From Verrucomicrobiota bacterium (GTDB lineage Bacteria; Verrucomicrobiota; Verrucomicrobiia; Verrucomicrobiales; Verrucomicrobiaceae), in NCBI GenBank assembly GCA_021413535.1, contig JAIOQF010000117.1, forward strand, positions 1 through 20,844: DNA of 20,844 nt. Reading direction: 5' to 3'. The first letter of the stretch is position 1. Every line of letters starts with the position of its first letter. Under the pieces are notes generated by a model. That model was not told the origin of the DNA, ran no database searches, and was given only the letters and a program-made list of their open reading frames with translations. The position numbers were made by a program, and so were the translations under genes. Shown in pieces: positions 1 through 7,209 of the stretch.

Positions 1-1431
1 CTGCTGTTGATGGCGGTGTTGCCGGAGTCTGGCTACAAAGCGGCATCGGCGGTGCCTTTCGGCGCGGTGGCGCTGCTGCTCTCACTCGTCTTCGGCCTGA
101 TGAGCTGGCGCGACCGCTTTGGAAAGATTGCCGCCATCGGAGCAGGCGTCCTCACGCTCGGCGGGCTGGTGGTGTCGCTTGTTTCCTACGCCGACTATGA
201 ACGCACAAAGCTGCAAGAAATGGAACAGGCAAGAAGGCAGGCAGAAGACGTGAACCGGGCCGTTAGTGCGGAGTTTCGCGTCACTGTGTATGTGTTTGAA
301 GCTCCTGCGGATTTTGAAGAGAGGGATCTGCGTCCGGGCGATTTGGAAGATGCCAACGCAGTGCAAATGACCAATCCAACGAATGTGGTGGTTCGCAGCG
401 GGGGCGAAGGAAGGATCAAGGTTCCAGAGTTGCCGCTGGTGGATGAGAGCGGTTCCGGCGGCTCGGGATACAAAAAAAATACGCTTTATGTGAAACCAAC
501 GCTTATGGCCGCCGGGACGCGCGTCCGTTTAGTGCTCGAACGCGATGTGCCCGCAACCGGCGCGCGTGATTTCATTTTCGCCAACAGCCTGGAACTTGGC
601 GCACTGACGATCATCCAATCCAAGAGTGTGGGCGCGCGCAAGCAAATGGCTGTGATGAAGGTGGAGATGCTGGGGTCCGCACGTCTTCGCACTGAGAGCC
701 CTGTCGTCCGGCAATTTGGCAATGAGCCTCTCCACCTGCCGTGGAAGGCCACCCTGCTTCTCCTCGGGTTCCTCTATCTCGTTTACCGGGTCTGGCGGCG
801 TTACGGTTGGTGGGCGGCGTTCTTGCTCGTGCTCGCGGCTTTGACGGTGGTGCTGATGATGACGAGGAGCCAAGACGTCAAAATTAGCCCATCAAGTCCA
901 AAGCAAGTCACCATCAGGCCCGACGAGCCGGTGCAAGTCGAAGCCGAAGCGAAAGACGGCAGCGAAAAGAGCGATTCCAAGACCTCGACGGCCACCGAAA
1001 AACCCGAAGCTAAGAACGCGCACCTCGTGAAGGGACTCATCGTGACGGGCGTGCTGAAGGAGATCATCGGAAACTTTCCCACCTATGGGCCGGTTCGCGT
1101 GGGTGATGCATTCGAAATTGACCTATCCAACCTGCCCAAGAACAAAATCGAACTCAGCCGCCCGCACTTTGACGCCAAGGCGCACGCCCCCCCTTACATC
1201 CCTTTTTCTACTCCGCTGCTCATCGAGCAGGTGAAAGAACCATGGGGCAACGCAAAATCCGGCTTTGTTTCCGGCAGCATCCGTTTGTCTTCGATTGACG
1301 CTAGCAGTAGGCTCATCATCCAAGTGGGCACCAAGGAATTCAAAAAGGGGGAGAAAGTATCGATGAGCCTTCTGCAAGAAATCTATGGCTTAATCAATTG
1401 CATGGCCACAGCGGAGGGGGTTTTTAAATGA
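1..1431 (+). CDS. Multi-pass membrane protein of unknown function, probably 5'-truncated by the window edge
   Basis: The reading frame is open from the first base, with TTG at 7 and ATG at 10 as the first start codons inside the window. The residues before them are leucines, so the true start may lie upstream. Counting from TTG 7, hydrophobic segments lie near residues 17-33, 41-61, 247-262 and 267-285. A hydrophilic stretch rich in Glu/Arg/Lys follows the second segment (about 62-85). Residues 90-240 look like a soluble beta-rich domain between the two membrane hairpins. After the fourth segment comes a charged Lys/Glu/Asp/Ser-rich linker (about 300-340), then a C-terminal domain of about 135 residues. 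I do not recognise the family. The two-hairpin layout suggests an envelope protein with its soluble parts on one side of the membrane. No neighbour assigns it a role. Coding status is supported by length and hydrophobicity pattern. Confidence 0.75.
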   Translation: MLLMAVLPESGYKAASAVPFGAVALLLSLVFGLMSWRDRFGKIAAIGAGVLTLGGLVVSLVSYADYERTKLQEMEQARRQAEDVNRAVSAEFRVTVYVFEAPADFEERDLRPGDLEDANAVQMTNPTNVVVRSGGEGRIKVPELPLVDESGSGGSGYKKNTLYVKPTLMAAGTRVRLVLERDVPATGARDFIFANSLELGALTIIQSKSVGARKQMAVMKVEMLGSARLRTESPVVRQFGNEPLHLPWKATLLLLGFLYLVYRVWRRYGWWAAFLLVLAALTVVLMMTRSQDVKISPSSPKQVTIRPDEPVQVEAEAKDGSEKSDSKTSTATEKPEAKNAHLVKGLIVTGVLKEIIGNFPTYGPVRVGDAFEIDLSNLPKNKIELSRPHFDAKAHAPPYIPFSTPLLIEQVKEPWGNAKSGFVSGSIRLSSIDASSRLIIQVGTKEFKKGEKVSMSLLQEIYGLINCMATAEGVFK

Positions 1432-1651
1432 TCCTTCCAATCCATTGACATTGGCCGCGTCACCCCAATCCCAGCAAGAAGCCCACGCCTACGCCGAGCG
1501 CATCCGATGCGATCAAACCAGCTTCCAACGAGAGCCGCTGACACCCCGGATCACAAATTTTTTACAAAAAACCAAGATACACGCGCCCTGAACGTCCTAA
1601 TACTATTGGCACAAACAGCTCCTGCCATCCACGCCAATTTGAACGCACGCC

Positions 1652-3841
1652 ATGAACACACTTCGCGTCCTGGTCATCCTCTCCACGGCATTTCTTCTGG
1701 CTGCGTCCGGGCCTTGCTACGCTTTCGATGAACCTGGTTGCAACCTGATCATCAACTTGAAGGATGGCTCGCGCATCTCCGGGAGAAGTTTGGATGCCGC
1801 CTGGCAGTTCCATTCCTCCATTTTGGGTGATGTGAAATTAAACATAGCTGGCATCCGCTCCATCGAGATGGCGACTAATGTCGTAACCGCGCAACTGACA
1901 GGAACCAATGGTGATAAATTAACCGTGCGGTTCGTTTCAGCGACGTTGCCGGTAGATTCGATCTTTGGCAAAATCGATGTGCCTGTGAATTCGATCCGCA
2001 CCATCGAGGTCCTGGGCGCAGGAAATCCGAAGACTCTGCCTGCGGGGTTGGTGGCGCTTTGGTCGGCGGAAGGAGATGGCGCGGATTCGATCGGCGAGCA
2101 CAACGCCATTCCTCAGGGAAACGTCACCTATGAACCCGGTTTGGTGGGGCGGGCTTTCGGGTTGGATGGACACAGCGCTTATTTGAGAATCCCGGCAAGC
2201 CCGCAACTGGATGTCGGCGCGGGTGACGGCCTGACCATCACTGCGTGGATCCGACCCTCGACTTTTGACGAGACGCCCGGCCACGGCGCGCGCGGACCGA
2301 TCGTCGAGTGGGATTCGGACACAACTGATGGTGTGAGTTTGTGGGCCAATGGCGGCAACAGCCTCACAGGCCATCTGAAAACGCAGACGGCGGATGGCCG
2401 GGTCACCGCATTGCAAACGGCCAACGGTGCGCTTCGTTCGGGCCAGTGGCAGTTAGTAGCGTTTACTTATGACAAAGAGAGCGGCTCAGCGACGCTTTAC
2501 ATTGATGGGGTCGCGGTGAAATCTGATAATTTCGGCAGTGTCCGGGCGGAGACGACATATCCCATCAACATCGGCCGACGCACGGGACAGCCCATCGGCA
2601 ATGGCGATTCCTTCGGCGGATTGGTTGATGAACTGGCGCTCTACAACCGCGCGCTCACGGCGGCGGAGCTTCAGGGCGTTTTCAAAGCGGCGGCGCAGAA
2701 TCGCACAAGTGAGCAACCGGCCACCGTTCGCCACATTATAAGTAAGAAGGGTAAACAGCCAAAGACGCCGAAACGCCCGAACGTGCAGATGGCCACGGCA
2801 GCCCAGACGCCAAAGGCTTCACCACAATTAATCGGTTGGTGGCCGTTGAGTGAAGGTGAAGGCACATTGGTCAACGACCACAGCTCAAGCAAGCCACCTC
2901 ATGACGGACAGATACTCAGCGGCATGAGCGGACCATCCGACGGGCTAAAGCCAATCGAAGACCCAAAAGTCTGGGACAACTCCGAGAAAGGACGAGAATG
3001 CCTAGCGCTCGACGGACGGCACTATGTTTCTCTGGGCAACATTTACCAAGGCCGCTACGAGGAAATTACCATCGCCTGTTGGATCAAACACGAACGGTCC
3101 GGCTGGCAGGACGTCGTGGAGCGCGGCTCGTGGGGCGGTCCTGATGGCATCGGGCTGTGCATGGATTACAACGGCACATCCGTTACCTTTGGCCACTATG
3201 AACAGGCGGTCTCATCTCATGCCAATGTCCAAGACAACCAGTGGCATCATGTGGCCGGCACCATGCGCCGGAGCGGGGTCGATTATGTCTACTCCATTTA
3301 TGTGGACGGCAAACTGGACAACACCGCCACCAATGCCTGGGGCTTGGGGGCGACCACAGGCAAATGGACCATCGGCGCGCGGGACGGCGGCACTTGGAGC
3401 TATCGCGGCCTGGTCAGTGACGTGCGTCTTTACGACGGAGCGCTGACTGAAGCGGATATCAAAAAAATCTTTCTGGAGAAAAATTACCAGCAGCAAGCTT
3501 CAATCCCCGCGCCATCATCTGATACAAAAAATGATCCCATCGGTAAGTTGACGCAACAGCTTGATGCTACGCATGGAGAGTGGGTCAACGGACTTAGTCC
3601 AAATCTGGATCTCCTGCAGACCGCAACCAGTCACGAAGTTTTGCTCAAGATTATCGCGGCGAACGATCTCGGAACCAATGTCCGCACGATAGAAATTCGC
3701 AAAACCTGTCCGATTCATGTCGGTGCTGCTGACGGCGAACACTATACCGCAGCCTTGGTCGAACTCGACGCCGGCAAACGCATCATCCTGTTCCGATGGG
3801 AACGCAACAGATGGTGGAGCCGAGTTTTTGAGCTGCCGTAA
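1652..3841 (+). CDS. Secreted protein with two LamG/concanavalin-like domains
   Basis: The 729-residue product starts with a clear Sec signal peptide: Arg near the N-terminus, a hydrophobic core, and a likely cut after A24 of PCYA. Residues 32-121 contain a short beta module present twice (about 34-73 and 80-121), each ending in a G-x-[VI]-x-[LV]-x-[IV]-x-x-I-R-[ST]-I-E pattern. Two LamG-type jelly-roll domains follow, at about 131-345 and 392-610. Both show the family signatures: a W-[PS]-x-[SG]-E-G opening, L-D-G, I-T-[AI]-[AC]-W-I, Q-W-[QH] and Y-[IV]-D-G strands, and a closing D-x-[LV]-x-[IL]-Y blade. A Lys/Pro-rich linker (346-385) separates them. The last 110 residues form an unrecognised domain. 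LamG domains bind glycans or other surface ligands, so an extracellular binding or structural role is likely; no catalytic domain is visible. The ATG at 1652 fits the signal peptide. The 220 bases upstream hold no gene I can support. Confidence 0.88.
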   Translation: MNTLRVLVILSTAFLLAASGPCYAFDEPGCNLIINLKDGSRISGRSLDAAWQFHSSILGDVKLNIAGIRSIEMATNVVTAQLTGTNGDKLTVRFVSATLPVDSIFGKIDVPVNSIRTIEVLGAGNPKTLPAGLVALWSAEGDGADSIGEHNAIPQGNVTYEPGLVGRAFGLDGHSAYLRIPASPQLDVGAGDGLTITAWIRPSTFDETPGHGARGPIVEWDSDTTDGVSLWANGGNSLTGHLKTQTADGRVTALQTANGALRSGQWQLVAFTYDKESGSATLYIDGVAVKSDNFGSVRAETTYPINIGRRTGQPIGNGDSFGGLVDELALYNRALTAAELQGVFKAAAQNRTSEQPATVRHIISKKGKQPKTPKRPNVQMATAAQTPKASPQLIGWWPLSEGEGTLVNDHSSSKPPHDGQILSGMSGPSDGLKPIEDPKVWDNSEKGRECLALDGRHYVSLGNIYQGRYEEITIACWIKHERSGWQDVVERGSWGGPDGIGLCMDYNGTSVTFGHYEQAVSSHANVQDNQWHHVAGTMRRSGVDYVYSIYVDGKLDNTATNAWGLGATTGKWTIGARDGGTWSYRGLVSDVRLYDGALTEADIKKIFLEKNYQQQASIPAPSSDTKNDPIGKLTQQLDATHGEWVNGLSPNLDLLQTATSHEVLLKIIAANDLGTNVRTIEIRKTCPIHVGAADGEHYTAALVELDAGKRIILFRWERNRWWSRVFELP

Positions 3842-4007
3842 GCCCGGCCCGAAAGCAAGATTCTTGTGTGAAATGCCAAGAACTAGTCATGACAAGCTTC
3901 TTCAATGATGAGGGCCCGTCCCAACTTCAGAATTGCCGCATGGAAACAATTCCCGCGAGCCTGCTCACTCTCGCCACATCACTTTCGGTCTAGCCCCGCA
4001 TTACAAA

Positions 4008-4700
4008 ATGAAGAAATACACCATCACTGTTTTAGCCTTTGTTCTTGTCGCGCTATGCATCGTGACGGGATGCAAACAAAAGCCTTCCGCTTTCCCACTG
4101 AGTCTGGCGACCCTTGAGCAGATTCATTCCGGACAGCTTTCATACGAGGAACGGGACGGTGAGATATTCGTGTCCGTCACCGACTCATCCGGTGATTGTC
4201 ACATTCACCGATTGAACCATAAAGGACATTCCAGACTGGATGCCTTGGAGATTTTGCAAAAAAAGCAGACAGAGCTAGAGAAAGCCGGACCCCAAGGCGC
4301 GGATACAAAAATTCAGAAGAGCAGGGGTGAAAACTGGGCGGTCTTGGATGGTGATTGGCCCGTGGAACCAAAAGGCATTCCCGAGATGCTCCTCGGCAGC
4401 AGGGCCTATCTGGAGCGCACGCTTGCCGGAAAGGCCAACGATCTTGAACGCAGTAACGTCAAGGAGATCTTGTCCAGATGGGATGCGTATTCCTGTCAGC
4501 TTCTTCCGATGACAGAGAAACATGACGGCAGAAAGATCGTCGTTATGCGCTTTTTCCCTACGAGGGAACCAGTCGGCATGTTCAGAAAGTGGAGAATCGA
4601 GCCCGTGATCGTGAGGGGTGGTGGCAACGATTATTGGAGTTTGCGCTACGATCCAGAGAAAAAGGAATACTCCGGTCTTGTGGTCAATGCGTCAAAATGA
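4008..4700 (+). CDS. Small lipoprotein of unknown function
   Basis: I chose ATG 4008 over an upstream ATG at 3933 because it places two lysines directly before a hydrophobic stretch and a lipobox ending V-T-G-C at C22. That is the signature of a signal-peptidase-II lipoprotein. The longer version would put 25 hydrophilic residues in front of the signal. The mature part, about 208 residues, is hydrophilic, with a Lys/Glu-rich helical stretch around residues 80-105. It then has a mixed domain containing several Trp, Tyr and Arg residues, and ends with a Y-W-S-L-R-Y strand. No family is recognised. Residue after the lipid Cys is Lys, not Asp, so the E. coli inner-membrane retention rule would predict outer-membrane sorting, but that rule may not hold in this phylum. 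The protein is 230 aa. It precedes the cluster of small membrane proteins by 55 bases and may be co-transcribed with them. Confidence 0.82.
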   Translation: MKKYTITVLAFVLVALCIVTGCKQKPSAFPLSLATLEQIHSGQLSYEERDGEIFVSVTDSSGDCHIHRLNHKGHSRLDALEILQKKQTELEKAGPQGADTKIQKSRGENWAVLDGDWPVEPKGIPEMLLGSRAYLERTLAGKANDLERSNVKEILSRWDAYSCQLLPMTEKHDGRKIVVMRFFPTREPVGMFRKWRIEPVIVRGGGNDYWSLRYDPEKKEYSGLVVNASK

Positions 4701-4755
4701 GAAAGCTCTAAAAGTCGCCAGAGTGGGAAATGATAACGCGATCAATCAACAATCC

Positions 4756-4897
4756 ATGAGTCACAAATGATTATTTCTCTCTTGAGTTTACTCAGTGGGG
4801 CTACCTTGGAGGTTGGTGGCTTGTGGGTATTCTTTTGCAGGCTATTGGTATTTTATTTTCGTGGCTACATCATCGGCACTCCCGTTATCGAGCGTAA
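4756..4897 (+). pseudogene. Frame-broken small one-TM membrane protein
   Basis: The frame from about 4760 to the TAA at 4895-4897 encodes roughly 45 residues with a strongly hydrophobic, Trp-rich segment (G-G-W-W-L-V-G-I-L-L-Q-A-I-G-I-L) and a basic His/Arg tail. It has no start codon: the in-frame stop TGA at 4757 lies just upstream. An ATG exists at 4756 in the neighbouring frame, but it stops after four codons (M-S-H-K). Skipping one A of the AAA run at 4765-4767 joins that ATG to the membrane frame and gives a plausible 46-aa protein. I infer a one-base insertion, either genuine or a sequencing error. The TAA is followed directly by a GTG (4898) that is in frame with the next gene. Confidence 0.45.
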
Positions 4898-4921
4898 GTG
4901 TCCGCAAAATCTCTACTCAAC

Positions 4922-5161
4922 ATGACTTTCAAACGTTCACTCTGGTGGGGACTCAGTGGTGCCATTGTCGTCCCGATCTGCGGCTGGCTGGTTCTCGGCT
5001 GGAGCACTTGGTTGAGCAATGCTTCGACACGTTTTTTCCTTTGGATTGGACTCAATCCACGTGAGCAAGGACTTTGGTGTGTGCTGCTCTCCGTAACTTT
5101 AACTTCTGTCGTTGGCTTTCTCACTGCACGCGGAGTGAACATCGGGAGGCCACGCACATGA
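4922..5161 (+). CDS. Small two-TM membrane protein, copy 1 of a duplicated gene
   Basis: A 79-residue protein with two hydrophobic helices (about residues 6-29 and 52-70), joined by a loop carrying A-S-T-R and G-L-N-P-R-E-Q-G-L and ending in G-R-P-R-T. I do not recognise a family. It is paralogous to the protein encoded at 6541-6780: same length, no gaps, 61 of 79 residues identical by hand count. I chose ATG 4922 because the second copy starts at the equivalent ATG; an in-frame GTG at 4898, directly after a TAA, would add eight residues and cannot be excluded. The stop overlaps the start of the 98-aa membrane protein gene in an ATGA arrangement (5158-5161), suggesting translational coupling. 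The Trp-rich first helix and conserved loop suggest an interaction partner in the membrane, but function is unknown. Confidence 0.72.
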   Translation: MTFKRSLWWGLSGAIVVPICGWLVLGWSTWLSNASTRFFLWIGLNPREQGLWCVLLSVTLTSVVGFLTARGVNIGRPRT

Positions 5162-5177
5162 GCACCACGACGTCACC
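4922..5177 (+). repeat. Direct repeat, copy 1 (79-aa gene plus start of the 98-aa gene)
   Basis: This segment aligns without gaps to 6541-6796. Over the 240-base gene I count 42 base differences (about 82% identity). Similarity continues through the ATGAGCACCAC start of the next gene and ends after about 18 further bases. Upstream of the two ATGs I see no convincing similarity. The pattern is an old segmental duplication. Confidence 0.85.
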
Positions 5178-5454
5178 CAGGAGGGCATTATTTATCATGC
5201 CGTTGATTTGCGCCTTGATGAGTCTGCTTGCCATCTTCGGACTTTCAGCCATGACGATTGTTCCTAGTGCCGGAGCCGAGAGTTTTCGCGGGCACATGAT
5301 TTTCGCAGCCGGTGCCCTTTGTGTCGTCTGGCTTTGTCTGGCGTTTTGGTTGCGAGCACGCTCGCAGGCATCTTTACCAAGTTGGTTCAGCCCAATTTTG
5401 GTCGTCGTCAGCATTTTTTATGTGCTGGGAGTTTTCGTTTTTGTTATCGGTTGA
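5158..5454 (+). CDS. Small three-TM membrane protein
   Basis: This 98-residue protein has three predicted membrane segments (about residues 10-32, 46-66 and 77-97) and short loops: one basic after the second helix (R-A-R-S-Q) and one containing A-G-A-E-S-F-R-G-H. The start ATG at 5158 overlaps the stop of the preceding 79-aa gene by four bases, which fixes the start and argues for a two-gene operon. The first five codons also occur after the second copy of the 79-aa gene (6777-6791), where they run into a stop, so this gene was originally part of the duplicated unit. I recognise no family. A longer ATG/GTG frame upstream simply reads through the 79-aa gene in another frame and is not used. 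Confidence 0.7.
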   Translation: MSTTTSPRRALFIMPLICALMSLLAIFGLSAMTIVPSAGAESFRGHMIFAAGALCVVWLCLAFWLRARSQASLPSWFSPILVVVSIFYVLGVFVFVIG

Positions 5455-5578
5455 TTATATCCATAAAGACATACCAATCGCTAGTGCCATGCACTGTCAG
5501 CCAGATCGTTGCTCTGCGTTAGACTGCTCAACACGCAAAGCTCCAAGAACCATCAAATTCTCAATCCCATCAATTGTC

Positions 5579-6496
5579 ATGAAAAGATTTTTTACCTCCT
5601 TGATGGCCTTTGTGCTACTCGCCGGCGGCACCCAGGCACGCAAATGGACAGACATCCAGGGACGGGTGATCGAGGCCGAGTTCGTCAGCCAGGATGAAGC
5701 GTGCGTCGTCCTGAAACTCCCAGGCAGCGTCAAGCCGGTTCCCGTGGCACTGGCCACTCTGTCGGAAGCCGATCGCGAATTCCTTCGGGCCAAAGAGGCT
5801 GAGGCCAATGCTCCTGTCGCCGCAACCGGCAAATACGCGGCCCAGTGGACCGGTTCATTCGAGCCGGGGAATTACCAGGGCCAACTCCCCTTCCTGCTGC
5901 GAGTTCCCAACGATTTAAAAAAGGGCGGCAAATTTCCCTTATTTCTCTTCCTCCATGGAGCCGGCGAAAAAGGAAATGACAACAAAAAACAACTGAAGCA
6001 CGACCCGACCAAGCTCGCGCCGAAGGGCACGTTCGAAAACAATCACGTCATCGTGGTGGCCCCGCAGTGCCCCTCCGATAGCTATTGGAATGGCCCGCTC
6101 ATGCTAAGCGTGATCAAGTTGGTGAAGGATCTCCAAAAGGAGCTTCCGGTGGATCCCCAACGGACTTACATCTCCGGTCTCTCCATGGGAGGCTTCGGCA
6201 CTTGGAGCGCCCTGGCCTTGGATCCCAAGATATTTGCCGCTGCGATTCCCATCTCTGGCGGCGGCGATCCGAAGTCCGTCCACAAATTCGTCAAGCTGCC
6301 CATCTGGGCTTTTCACTGCGACGGCGACCCCGTCGTCAAGGCTCAGGGCACGCGAGACATGATCGCGGCTCTGAAAAAAGCAGGAGGCGACCCGAAATAC
6401 ACCGAGTATACCGACGCGCTGCATGATGCCTGGACTCGGAGCTACAAAAATCCTGAGCTTTATGTATGGCTCTTCGCCCAAAAATCGGGGCACTGA
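5579..6496 (+). CDS. Secreted SHD1-like / alpha-beta hydrolase (esterase or peptidase, COG4099-like)
   Basis: ATG 5579 gives a 305-residue protein with a signal peptide (K-R, then F-F-T-S-L-M-A-F-V-L-L-A-G-G, cut near A20). Residues 21-69 match the SHD1-like module frequent in Planctomycetes and Verrucomicrobia secreted proteins: K-W-T-D-x-x-G, E-A-E-F-V, then L-S-E-A-D-R-E-F-L. Residues 90-300 are an alpha/beta hydrolase. The oxyanion-region motif is F-L-H-G-A-G-E (124-130), the nucleophile elbow G-L-S-M-G-G has Ser202, the acid is Asp250 (or Asp248) in H-C-D-G-D-P-V-V, and the base is His282 in A-L-H-D-A-W. All three triad residues are present. The family (predicted peptidases and phospholipase/carboxylesterase-like proteins) includes carbohydrate esterases, so substrate is open. 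An in-frame upstream extension to 5312 reads through the preceding gene and would bury the signal peptide. It sits between the two copies of the duplicated membrane gene, 44 bases before the second. Confidence 0.9.
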   Translation: MKRFFTSLMAFVLLAGGTQARKWTDIQGRVIEAEFVSQDEACVVLKLPGSVKPVPVALATLSEADREFLRAKEAEANAPVAATGKYAAQWTGSFEPGNYQGQLPFLLRVPNDLKKGGKFPLFLFLHGAGEKGNDNKKQLKHDPTKLAPKGTFENNHVIVVAPQCPSDSYWNGPLMLSVIKLVKDLQKELPVDPQRTYISGLSMGGFGTWSALALDPKIFAAAIPISGGGDPKSVHKFVKLPIWAFHCDGDPVVKAQGTRDMIAALKKAGGDPKYTEYTDALHDAWTRSYKNPELYVWLFAQKSGH

Positions 6497-6540
6497 TTTT
6501 CCTGGCTCCAAACATTATTCGTTAGAGCACTTCAAACGCC

Positions 6541-6780
6541 ATGGCTTTCAAGCGTTCAATTTGGTGGGGGCTTGGTGGTGCGATTGTTGTCACCATCAGC
6601 TGTTGGCTTCTTCTCGGTTGGAGCTCTGGATTGAGCGATGCTTCGACACGGCTTTTCCTTTGGATGGGACTCAATCCACGAGAACAGGGACTTTCGTGCG
6701 TGCTCTTATTCGTGGCCTTCACTTCAGTCGTTGGCTTTCTGACTGGACGCGGAGTGAGCATCGGGAGACCACGCACATGA
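6541..6780 (+). CDS. Small two-TM membrane protein, copy 2 of a duplicated gene
   Basis: This 79-residue paralogue of the product of 4922-5161 keeps the same length and loop motifs (A-S-T-R, G-L-N-P-R-E-Q-G-L, G-R-P-R-T). By hand count 18 residues differ, mainly within the two hydrophobic helices, and about 18 further codons differ silently. Since random change would make far more replacing than silent differences, and there are no indels or stops, I infer that both copies have been kept under selection as proteins. It follows the hydrolase gene by 44 bases on the same strand and may be read with it. Its stop again overlaps an ATG (ATGA at 6777), but the gene beginning there is only a stump. 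No family is recognised. An in-frame TAG lies a few codons upstream of the ATG, so this start is secure. Confidence 0.72.
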   Translation: MAFKRSIWWGLGGAIVVTISCWLLLGWSSGLSDASTRLFLWMGLNPREQGLSCVLLFVAFTSVVGFLTGRGVSIGRPRT

Positions 6781-6794
6781 GCACCACTACGTGA
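6777..6794 (+). pseudogene. Five-codon stump of the 98-aa membrane protein gene
   Basis: The sequence reads M-S-T-T-T then TGA. The first five codons equal those of the gene at 5158 except one silent change, and the sixth codon is TCA there but TGA here. The remaining about 280 bases of the gene are absent. It retains the ATGA overlap with the gene before it. Confidence 0.7.
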
Positions 6795-6829
6795 CCCCAT
6801 TCAATTGACAGGCGCTTCGTTCACCAGCC

Positions 6830-7207
6830 TCACAGATACCCCTTCGATCCCACGTAATGCTTTACGCCGAGATAGATGGCGTATCCGATTCCACAGGCCA
6901 GAATGGCGGCAATGAACGCGGCGACCCTTGATTCTCCTGCTGCCGGGCGAAGCAGAGGGGCCGCTCTTGGCCCGAAGATGATGTAGATGAGGCCATAAAC
7001 ACAGCCCACCACGCCCAAGATCGTAAACTTCATCGAAAGTAAAATCTTTTGCGTCCTTTCCTCCGCAATCTGAATCGGTTGAACAACCTTCCAGTAGATC
7101 AAAGCAATTCCGACGAACAAGAAGAGCAGGCCGACCTTGCGGGGATTGTTGGTGATGTAGATTTGGACCGAGGGATAGCGATCTGTCATATTCAACAGCC
7201 GTAGCAT
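6830..7207 (-). CDS. Small three-TM membrane protein of unknown function
   Basis: The protein is about 125 residues, with hydrophobic segments that I place near residues 25-43, 60-82 and 95-113 and a C-terminal tail ending K-G-Y-L. Three starts are possible: a TTG at 7213 that overlaps the stop of the oxidoreductase gene, ATG 7207, and ATG 7189, which begins M-T-D-R-Y-P. None has a clear ribosome-binding site, so I use ATG 7207 as a compromise. The gene directly follows the Gfo/Idh/MocA gene with essentially no spacer, so the two are probably co-transcribed. The loop I-T-N-N-P-R-K before the first helix and the Q-I-A-E-E-R-T loop after it are the most distinctive hydrophilic pieces. I recognise no family. 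Confidence 0.65.
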   Translation of the reverse strand: MLRLLNMTDRYPSVQIYITNNPRKVGLLFLFVGIALIYWKVVQPIQIAEERTQKILLSMKFTILGVVGCVYGLIYIIFGPRAAPLLRPAAGESRVAAFIAAILACGIGYAIYLGVKHYVGSKGYL

Positions 7208-7209
7208 GA

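Larger units (their letters stand above)
6541..6796 (+). repeat. Direct repeat, copy 2
   Basis: This is the second member of the pair with 4922-5177. It includes the whole 79-aa gene and the first five codons of a former copy of the 98-aa gene. Similarity stops abruptly about 20 bases past that ATG, and the minus-strand gene ends 34 bases beyond, so the duplication's right end or a later deletion falls here. Confidence 0.85.

Noticed and set aside
1507..1731. A 74-codon frame in the spacer before the LamG gene.
   Set aside because: It runs into the signal peptide of the LamG protein in another frame, has no start context and no recognisable content.
5517..5530. GTTAGAC before the hydrolase gene and GTTAGAG before the second 79-aa gene resemble integron core sites (GTTRRRY).
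   Set aside because: The second does not fit the final pyrimidine, and neither has the paired R''/L'' sequences and roughly 60-base folded attC structure. The duplicated gene alone does not make this a cassette array.
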